Source: Candidatus Electryonea clarkiae
Lineage (GTDB): Bacteria; Electryoneota; Electryoneia; Electryoneales; Electryoneaceae
Assembly (NCBI GenBank): GCA_030765455.1
Contig: JAVCCM010000136.1
Coordinates: 1-42,158, forward strand
DNA length: 42,158 nt
Reading direction: 5' to 3'
The translations under genes were made by a program, and so were the position numbers. Within the stretch, counting starts at the first letter, position 1, and each line of letters opens with the position of its first letter. Below the pieces are notes generated by a model, which ran no database searches, was not told the origin of the DNA, and saw only the letters and a program-made list of their open reading frames with translations. This document shows, piece after piece, positions 35,545 to 42,158 of the stretch.

Positions 35545-38493
35545 TCATCTAATGTACATCAACTTCTTCAAAACCGCCTTGCCATCCGTGGAATATACTT
35601 TTAGGAAATATACACCTGAAGCGGCTTGCGGGTTCCAGGTGAATGTATGAAATCCCATTACTACCTTCCCGAGATCAAGCTGTTCAACACTTCTCCCCAG
35701 TACATCAAATATCTCAGCTTGAATTCGGGAATTATATGGTACAGTGATGGTTATTTTTACCTCTGAATTAAATGGATTGGGATAGACGGAAGTTATAGCA
35801 AAAGTCCCAGGGATTTGAGAATTAACTCCTTCATGTAAACCTGAGATATTCGGAGCAAGGAAAAAGCTCCATCTTTCAATACTTTCCACTGTATCTTCGC
35901 CTGACACAGCCATTACCCACCACGTAACAGCCAGAGTATCAGCAAGACTGTCACTTCTGATAATCTCAGTCCAGGGAGAAACAGTGATCAATGTATCAGA
36001 GTGAGTTTCAAATTCAACTTTATCTGTCGAATCATCTTCCACACATTCAAAATAAATAGTATAGGATACAGTATCGGCAGTATCTGGATCGATTGCGTTG
36101 TTCCAGGTCAGGGTGAGTTCATATGGTTCTTCAAACGGAACAACTGCACTATCGACAGGTTCAACCAGGTGGAACCGTTCTGGGGGTTCGTTCACCTCAA
36201 CGTCAATGAAATAAGTCCAGATGGAGCGACCATGTGTACCCGCTGCCAGTATCCTGGTAGAATCGATCAGATGCAGATCATACACCGAACTCGTCGGTAA
36301 ACCTTCGCCAAGTGTTGACCATGAACTACCATAATTTGTCGAATAATAAACTCCAAAATCTGTACCGGCGTATAGATTAGATGGATCAAGGGGATCGACA
36401 ATAATATCATTTACCGGGGCTTCGGGCATATTACCGCTCACGTCAGTCCATAATTCTCCGTAATTATCACCCCGCCATAAATGAACCAGGGGATCAGTTT
36501 CGCGATATCCTGAGAGCGCAACATATACCACTGATGCTGAATCGGGATGGGGTGCCACCCTTGTAACCCAGCGGACAGGTAAGTCATCTGAAATATTATT
36601 CCATTCATCACCGTCAGAGGTAGTCACCCAGACATTTCCATCATCGGTACCTGCGTATATCACATCTTCGTCACTCGGTGCAATTGCAAGGGTTGTAATT
36701 GTTCCAAATGTCAGACCGAAATTACCCCCGCCATCTGTGAGATCGCCAGATAGGATTTCCCAATCAAATATATCGTCAAGATCGACTCGCCAGACTCGAT
36801 ATGTGCCAACGTAAAGTAAATCGGGATCATGAGGACTTAGCAGAAATGGTGTCATCCAATTCAGGCGATCATCTCCATATTCCCCCCAGATACCGAAAAA
36901 TTCATTGCCACCATTTGTGGAAAGATAGATATGCCCCCATTGAGCGCTTGCTAAAATAATGTTATTGTCTTCAGGATGTACCTGGGAATAGAATCCATCA
37001 CCTCCAAGAATGATTTCGTAGGAATCGATTTCACCGTCCATAGTCCGCATTGTACTGTTGTCCTGCGTCCCACCATAAAGCCGGTGCGGTTCACTTGGAT
37101 CAGCAGTTATAGCATAAAACTGGGTGACAGGAAGTATATCAAATCTTGAGCTGAATCGTCCCCGGTCAAAAGAGACGTTTACACCGCCATCATGCCCGCT
37201 TATGATATGATCTGTATCATTGGGATTTATCCAGAGAGCATGGTGATCAACGTGCGCATCCGAAAACACAGCAGACCAGTTTTCACCGCCGTCAAGGCTG
37301 CGGAACATCCGAACGCCAAGTACGAAAACAACATTATGATTAAGCGGATCAACCATGATTTGACCGAAATACCATCCGAAACTGCTACAAAGAAATTGTG
37401 CGTAGTTCCGGGGGAAATTCAGCGCAATCCAGGTATCACCACCATTATCACTTCGAAACAGGTCAACCAGGTAACCCGGATGATTGGCGATATAAGCATA
37501 AACTCTATCGGGATTTGAAGGAGCTAAAGCAATTCCGATTCGCCCAACTGTATTTCCCTGGGGTAAGCCGTTGGTTAAATGCTCCCAGTTTTCGCCGCCG
37601 TCATAAGTCCGCCATACGCCGCTGTTGACACCTCCCGAACGCCTTTGGTCAGGATGACGAACTCTCTCCCACATAGCAGCAAACAGGGTATCCGGACGCT
37701 GCGGATCGAAAGAAATATCGATACATCCGGTAGAATCATTAAGAAAAAGCGAACGTTCCCAGTTTTCACCCCCATCGTCCGTGACATATACCCCTCTCTG
37801 TGGATTGGTCCCAAACAGCAATCCCATCGCAGCGACCCAGATTCTATCAGGATCAGAAGGATCGATTACTATTTTTCCAATATGAGCTACACTGTCAAGC
37901 CCCATATATGTCCAGTTTTCCCCTTCATCTTCTGTGAGATAGATACCCTGTCCGGGATAACTATCCCCGGATGAATTCGCTTCACCGGTTCCTACCCAGA
38001 TTCTTGATGAATCAGTCGGATCCATTGCGAGAGCACCAATTGAAAGGTTAAAATCCTCCTCGAATACGGGCGAGAATTCTTCACCACCATCAGTGGATTT
38101 AAACACTCCACCTAATGCAGCGCCGGCATAAATAGTATCCGGATTGTCCGGATGAACAGCCAGGGCAGTGATCCGTCCGCCGATATTTGTCGGTCCGGCG
38201 AATGTCCATGCCTCGTCAAGTTCTCCCCTGTTTTCTCTCAACACGCTCGCTTGCTGAACGGCTTCCTCAAAAGCGGAAAGGTTCAATTCACTTCCGGGCC
38301 ATGTCTTCTGCATCATGAACCAGTCACTCGGTTCCTTTACTTCACCCCTGATCTCTTTCTTCACAGCTTTAAGCCAGGGTTTCGATGCCTTGAAAGGAGA
38401 TCTTTTTACAGGCTCAGGGGTAAAAAGGATTACGATCATCAGGATTGCAGAGAGGAAGATTGAGAAAGATATGCTCTTTAGTAGTCTTTTCAT
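35545..38493 (-). CDS. Secreted Asp-box (BNR/sialidase-like) repeat protein with T9SS-type sorting domain
   Basis: A 982-aa exported protein. An N-terminal signal (KSISFSIFLSAILMIVILF) precedes about ten repeats with Asp-box motifs of the form S-x-D-G-G-x-x-W (DDGGENWERS, YDGGENWEHL, DNGGDTWIAL, LDGGENWSAV and others), each ending a beta-propeller blade, similar to YCF48/sortilin-type propellers. Residues about 790-880 are Fn3-like (PPERFHLVEPVDSAVV). The C-terminal ~80 residues are T9SS-type (SVYPNPFNSEVKITI, EIFDVLGRSV, GVYFLKVYS, VLKKLMYIR). No sialidase active-site residues were identified, so binding rather than hydrolysis is the safer guess. It is transcribed alone from ATG 38493. Confidence 0.88.
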   Translation of the reverse strand: MKRLLKSISFSIFLSAILMIVILFTPEPVKRSPFKASKPWLKAVKKEIRGEVKEPSDWFMMQKTWPGSELNLSAFEEAVQQASVLRENRGELDEAWTFAGPTNIGGRITALAVHPDNPDTIYAGAALGGVFKSTDGGEEFSPVFEEDFNLSIGALAMDPTDSSRIWVGTGEANSSGDSYPGQGIYLTEDEGENWTYMGLDSVAHIGKIVIDPSDPDRIWVAAMGLLFGTNPQRGVYVTDDGGENWERSLFLNDSTGCIDISFDPQRPDTLFAAMWERVRHPDQRRSGGVNSGVWRTYDGGENWEHLTNGLPQGNTVGRIGIALAPSNPDRVYAYIANHPGYLVDLFRSDNGGDTWIALNFPRNYAQFLCSSFGWYFGQIMVDPLNHNVVFVLGVRMFRSLDGGENWSAVFSDAHVDHHALWINPNDTDHIISGHDGGVNVSFDRGRFSSRFDILPVTQFYAITADPSEPHRLYGGTQDNSTMRTMDGEIDSYEIILGGDGFYSQVHPEDNNIILASAQWGHIYLSTNGGNEFFGIWGEYGDDRLNWMTPFLLSPHDPDLLYVGTYRVWRVDLDDIFDWEILSGDLTDGGGNFGLTFGTITTLAIAPSDEDVIYAGTDDGNVWVTTSDGDEWNNISDDLPVRWVTRVAPHPDSASVVYVALSGYRETDPLVHLWRGDNYGELWTDVSGNMPEAPVNDIIVDPLDPSNLYAGTDFGVYYSTNYGSSWSTLGEGLPTSSVYDLHLIDSTRILAAGTHGRSIWTYFIDVEVNEPPERFHLVEPVDSAVVPFEEPYELTLTWNNAIDPDTADTVSYTIYFECVEDDSTDKVEFETHSDTLITVSPWTEIIRSDSLADTLAVTWWVMAVSGEDTVESIERWSFFLAPNISGLHEGVNSQIPGTFAITSVYPNPFNSEVKITITVPYNSRIQAEIFDVLGRSVEQLDLGKVVMGFHTFTWNPQAASGVYFLKVYSTDGKAVLKKLMYIR

Positions 38494-39005
38494 GTTCAGT
38501 TACCGGCTCAGTTCTGTTTGTATTCTGAATCAACTATTACTTTATACAATTTATTGAACTTTAATGGCTTCAACAATGCCTTCAAGATAAAAAGTAACCA
38601 ATGAGTGGGTGTCATTCCTGCTGGGACAAAACTCTCCAACTTTCAGGAGCGGTAAATGATTATAACAAATACAAGCCAGTTTGCAGCAATCTTATAACCT
38701 GACTAATTTGTTATGCAAAACAAGTCAATTACATCCAGAAACAACTTTTATCTTACCAGGAGAATTACTATTATAAAATAGTGTAGATTATTCACAGGAT
38801 ATAATGATGGTTAGGATAAACAGGATACAGCTTTTCTTTGCTATCTTTGCTCCTTTGCGTCTTGGTGTGAGATAAAAACAGGAATTGCAGGTGAAAAATA
38901 TTGATTTCTTTTATAAAAGTTAATATTTTGTTTTTACCCCGTACCTAATATATTGGTTCTTGACAATGAACGCTTGTTAACCAACGTGTTTTCAGGGAGT
39001 GCATT
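38494..39005. other. Intergenic region with repeat remnants
   Basis: No gene is seen. It holds worn copies of dispersed repeats: GTGTCATTCCTGCTGGGA near 38608-38625 and TTTGCTATCTTTGCTCCTTTGCGTCTTGG near 38838-38866. The last ~100 bp (from TTGATTTCTTTTATAAAAGTT) is duplicated before the next paralogous gene at 40430-40541. Confidence 0.6.
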
Positions 39006-40364
39006 TTGATAGAAAAAAACCATACATCAAGCAGAAACCCTTTTAGCTTTCACTTTAGAAGATATTCGTTCTTCAGCGGTTATTTCGCCTCAATAAATAA
39101 TCGTGTATCCCATCTGATTGCTCTCGTAAGGCGAATAAGATATTCTGAAATCCATTTATTGATATTATCGATTGTTATTTCTGCATTTATCTTCCCAATA
39201 TTATTAAAGGCAAAAGGCATTGTTACAACAAACACCCCCGGCAAACTTTATTGTGTTAAGTTACATCAGGATAATCATCAAGCCTGGCTTGCTGTCTCAA
39301 CCGATTATGGTGAAACATTGGAGGCTGTCAGAGATACCAATGGAATGATAAGAGACAGTGTCGGCTCAATAAGATATAATCCTGATCTTGACGTCATGTT
39401 GTATTCGAAAGGTTATGATCATTATATCAGTCACGACGAAGGAGTCACATCCGAATATTTTCACAGAGCTTCACCAAATGACTGGAATTGGAATTTGTTG
39501 CCTAGTCAGGATTCTTTAATCGTAGCCAATCAATATCTTCAATATTCTTGCGATTCACTTGAAACATGGACAAGGAACAGATTAATTGGATTGGAAGGAA
39601 CCTGGAATACTGGAAGTGTTGGTAAAGCGTTCGGCTGGTCGAGCGGTGATTATGCAGTTCTCTCGATATTCCGCAATATTGATAGCACAATAACGAAATT
39701 TTATTTCTCTGAGACTTATTGTGATTCCTTTTATGTTACCGGTGTACTGGAAGGGGATTGGCTGAGTAGTAATCACTTATATCCAGGATATGAACCTGGT
39801 GAATATTACATGGCTGATAATGGAGATCTTGTGAATACAATTTTCTACTGCAGTCTTGATACAGGTAGGACATGGACAGAATCAGGAAATAGTCCCATTA
39901 ATATTTATACTGACGGCGGTTTCGACGTAGCCTCAGGCTGGATGGAAGGGGAGTTATTTCTGTCATGGGGTTGTATAGATTACTGGGTAGATTCGACATA
40001 TTTTGGACTCTATCATAGCACTGACTACGGAGAAACCTGGGAATTAGTGCATAGAATGGAAGATTCCGAACCTGAAAATCCTGAAGACGTTGTTGAGAGG
40101 GTTTCAAAATTCCCGTCAAATTATTCGATTCAAGCCTACCCAAATCCGACAAATTCATCGATAACAATTCAACTGCCTGAAAATACTACTGGCAAACTAT
40201 ATATGCATAATAATGCAGGAAGATTGGTTCTATCGCAGCAAATTAACACTGGATCTATCAGGTATCACATTGATTTAACGAACCTGCCCAGTGGTTCTTA
40301 CTGGCTGCAATACAAAAACCAGACGACAATGAATAGCGTAAAAAGAATAATACTCATGAATTAA
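39006..40364 (+). CDS. Secreted Asp-box protein with T9SS-type tail, tandem paralog 1
   Basis: A 452-aa protein starting at TTG with GGGAG 6 nt upstream. A long basic N-terminus leads to a hydrophobic segment (LLILSIVISAFIFPILL) that would export it. The body is a beta-propeller-like domain with Asp-box-type motifs (YISHDEGVTSEYF, LDTGRTWTESG, STDYGETWELV). The end is T9SS-type: AYPNPTNSSITIQLPENTTG, LYMHNNAGRLVL, LPSGSYWLQYK, VKRIILMN. It is the near-identical-length twin of the next gene, including the TTG start context. No enzymatic motif was recognised. Confidence 0.85.
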   Translation: MIEKNHTSSRNPFSFHFRRYSFFSGYFASINNRVSHLIALVRRIRYSEIHLLILSIVISAFIFPILLKAKGIVTTNTPGKLYCVKLHQDNHQAWLAVSTDYGETLEAVRDTNGMIRDSVGSIRYNPDLDVMLYSKGYDHYISHDEGVTSEYFHRASPNDWNWNLLPSQDSLIVANQYLQYSCDSLETWTRNRLIGLEGTWNTGSVGKAFGWSSGDYAVLSIFRNIDSTITKFYFSETYCDSFYVTGVLEGDWLSSNHLYPGYEPGEYYMADNGDLVNTIFYCSLDTGRTWTESGNSPINIYTDGGFDVASGWMEGELFLSWGCIDYWVDSTYFGLYHSTDYGETWELVHRMEDSEPENPEDVVERVSKFPSNYSIQAYPNPTNSSITIQLPENTTGKLYMHNNAGRLVLSQQINTGSIRYHIDLTNLPSGSYWLQYKNQTTMNSVKRIILMN

Positions 40365-40541
40365 TATTAGCATTTCAACCGGATTAGCTCGAGAGCAAAA
40401 ATAGCATATTAGTTAGTTTTTATTGTATGGAAATATTGATTCCTTTTGTAAAAGTTATTATATTGTTTTTACTCCGTACAAACCGTTCTTGTTCTTGACA
40501 TTTGACGCCTGTTAACCGACGTGTTTTCAAGGAAGTGCATT

Positions 40542-41900
40542 TTGAAAGAAGAAAACCATAAATCCAGCGGAAATCTCTTAAACTCTCACTTTGGAAGATC
40601 TTTATCCTTAAGCGGTTATTATACCAGAATAAATAAACGTGTATTCCTTCTGATTGCTCTCGTAAGGCGAATAAGACATTCTGATATCCATTTTTTGATA
40701 TTTTCGATTGTTCTTTCTGTATTTAGTTTTCCACTATTATTGAATGCACAAGTATATAAAATTGTAAGAACAAACACTCCCGGAAAAATTTACTGTTTAA
40801 AACTACACCAAAATAATTACAAACACTGGCTTGCAGTCTCAATCGATTATGGTGAAACTTTGGAAGCGGTCAGAGATACCAATGGAATAATAAGAGACAG
40901 TATCGGCTCAATACAATACAATCCTGATCTTGATGTAATGTTATATCCGAAGAATCGGAGATACTATATCAGTCATGACGGGGGAGTCACATCTGAATTT
41001 TTCCTTCAATCTCCCACTGGAAGCTGGGATTTATTGCCAAGTCCTGATTCTTTAATCGCAGCCAATCGATCCCTCCATTATTCTCTCGATTCACTTGAAA
41101 CATGGACAAGGAACAGGTTAATCGGATTGAACGGTACCTGGAATATTGAAGATTTTGGAAAAGTTCTGGGCTGGTCGAGTGGTGACTATGCAGTCCTCTC
41201 GATATTCCGTAATAATGACTCCACAATCACGAAATTTAATTTCACAGAAACTTATTGTGATTCCTTCTATGTTACAAGTGAATTGGAAGGTGATTGGTAT
41301 AGTAGTAATTACTTATATCCAGGATACGAACCTGGTGAATACTACATGGCTGATAACGGAGATCTTGTAAACACAATTTTCTACTGCAGCCTTGATACAG
41401 GCAGAACCTGGTCAGAATCAGGGCTCAGTCCGGTTAACATCTTTAGTGTCAGCAATTTCGATGTTGTCTCAGGCTGGATGGAAGGAGAACTATTTCTGCT
41501 ATGGGATTATGTAGATCACTGGGTAGATTCGACATATTTTGGACTCTATCACAGCACTGACTACGCAGAAACCTGGGAATTAGTGCATAGAATGGAAGAT
41601 TCCGAACCTGAAAATCCTGAAGACGTTGTTGAAAGGGTTTCAAACTTTCCTTTAAATTTCTCTATTCAAGCTTACCCGAATCCGACGAATTCATCGATAA
41701 CAATTCAACTGCCTGATAATAGCACCGGCAGGTTATATATGCATGATAATATTGGAAGATTGGTTCTTAACCAACAAATAAACAAAAGATCTATCAGATA
41801 TCATATTGATTTAACGAACCTGCCCAGTGGTTCTTACTGGCTGCATTACAAAAATCAGAAGACAATGAATGATGCAAAAAGAATAATACTCTTGAAATAG
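40542..41900 (+). CDS. Secreted Asp-box protein with T9SS-type tail, tandem paralog 2
   Basis: A 452-aa paralog of the preceding gene with the same order of segments throughout (YISHDGGVTSEFF, LDTGRTWSESG, STDYAETWELV, AYPNPTNSSITIQLPDN, VLNQQINKRSIRYHIDL, AKRIILLK). I place its start at TTG 40542 after AAGGAAG, matching the TTG of paralog 1; an in-frame GTG at 40521 lies within the conserved leader. Coding sequences are identical in length and the ~100-bp leader is also shared, so this is a recent tandem duplication. It ends 136 bp before an insertion sequence edge. Confidence 0.85.
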   Translation: MKEENHKSSGNLLNSHFGRSLSLSGYYTRINKRVFLLIALVRRIRHSDIHFLIFSIVLSVFSFPLLLNAQVYKIVRTNTPGKIYCLKLHQNNYKHWLAVSIDYGETLEAVRDTNGIIRDSIGSIQYNPDLDVMLYPKNRRYYISHDGGVTSEFFLQSPTGSWDLLPSPDSLIAANRSLHYSLDSLETWTRNRLIGLNGTWNIEDFGKVLGWSSGDYAVLSIFRNNDSTITKFNFTETYCDSFYVTSELEGDWYSSNYLYPGYEPGEYYMADNGDLVNTIFYCSLDTGRTWSESGLSPVNIFSVSNFDVVSGWMEGELFLLWDYVDHWVDSTYFGLYHSTDYAETWELVHRMEDSEPENPEDVVERVSNFPLNFSIQAYPNPTNSSITIQLPDNSTGRLYMHDNIGRLVLNQQINKRSIRYHIDLTNLPSGSYWLHYKNQKTMNDAKRIILLK

Positions 41901-42036
41901 TCATATCTGAAGTGATTGATACTCGTTTAAATCGGTTAATAAAATGATTCACGTGAAAATATATCTTTTTGGAGTTCATTCATGAATAATCTCCCTGCAA
42001 GGACACAATTTGGAAAACTAATTCTCCATATAGAGG

Positions 42037-42158
42037 TGGACCCCATTAGTTGGACAGTTAGTTTGAGCTTTTAGGTGATGGATTCCACTCTTTCATGCTG
42101 CTTTTGTTTTTTTCTTTAAATTTAAATAAAATGTTTTGTTTGGTGTTAAACCAGTCAG
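42037..42158 (-). mobile_element. End of an IS3-like insertion sequence (continues past the window)
   Basis: GTGGACCCCATTAGTTGGACAG at about 42037-42058 looks like the terminal inverted repeat of IS3-family elements (GACCCC..AGTTGGACA form). About 40 bp inside it a minus-strand reading frame ends, as transposase genes do close to the right end. The target duplication and the other end are outside the window. Confidence 0.5.
42093..42158 (-). CDS. C-terminal fragment of a probable IS3-type transposase (OrfB), cut by the window edge
   Basis: The last 21 codons read LTGLTPNKTFYLNLKKKTKA-A before a TGA. The GLTPNKTFY segment resembles the G-x-TP-x-x-x-Y end of IS3 OrfB proteins. Most of the protein, including the DDE residues, is not in the window, so the family rests on the end motif and the inverted repeat. 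Confidence 0.4.
   Translation of the reverse strand: MTGLTPNKTFYLNLKKKTKAA

Overview
The window looks like a chromosome fragment from a bacterium of the FCB superphylum outside the classical Bacteroidetes (a Calditrichaeota/KSB1/Marinimicrobia/Zixibacteria-type lineage; I cannot place it more exactly). The evidence is: six secreted proteins ending in type IX secretion (T9SS)-like C-terminal sorting domains (NPFN/NPTN turn, a YD-L-GR-type strand, and a final basic strand such as VVLLK); a PorV/PorQ-like outer-membrane protein; a large TonB-dependent receptor with an N-terminal carboxypeptidase-regulatory domain; and a long SecA (1071 aa) with the insertions seen in Bacteroidetes/Chlorobi-type SecA. 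The DNA is peppered with small palindromic and MITE-like repeats, and at least four apparent gene starts fall inside or beyond such repeats or a terminator hairpin.

Layout. 1-125: 3' end (domains V and VI) of a group II intron. 262-3806: a lone cyclic-nucleotide-binding protein, then a histidine kinase and a response regulator fused to a GcvH-like domain that lacks the lipoyl lysine. 4054-6705 (-): secreted subtilisin-like protease. 6769-7217: repeats, including a hairpin array with compensatory changes. 7818-9620: accessory genes (HNH nuclease-like protein, a tRNA-like remnant, a small secreted protein). 9880-18644: outer-membrane/secretion cluster of TonB receptor, large secreted T9SS-type protein, PorV-like protein and a second T9SS-type protein. 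18850-22046: carboxymuconolactone-decarboxylase-like protein and DnaK.

22218-29150 is the accessory region of most interest. It opens with a 1429-aa protein joining an N-terminal NACHT/STAND-type P-loop NTPase, a long helical (HEAT-like) middle region and an intact C-terminal class III nucleotidyl cyclase. Behind it lie a DUF433/DUF5615 toxin-antitoxin-like pair, two degenerate HicB antitoxin genes in a ~590-bp direct duplication that brackets that pair, and transposase scraps. I read this as a defence-island-like neighbourhood and the fusion as a candidate NLR-like immune protein signalling through a cyclic nucleotide. That function is inference.

29165-35355 is mostly housekeeping on the minus strand: cold-shock protein, MFS exporter, SRPBCC protein, DUF494/Smg-like protein coupled to secA. 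35545-41900 carries three secreted Asp-box (BNR/sialidase-like) repeat proteins with T9SS-type tails, two of them a tandem duplication. The right edge (about 42037 onward) seems to enter an IS3-like insertion sequence.
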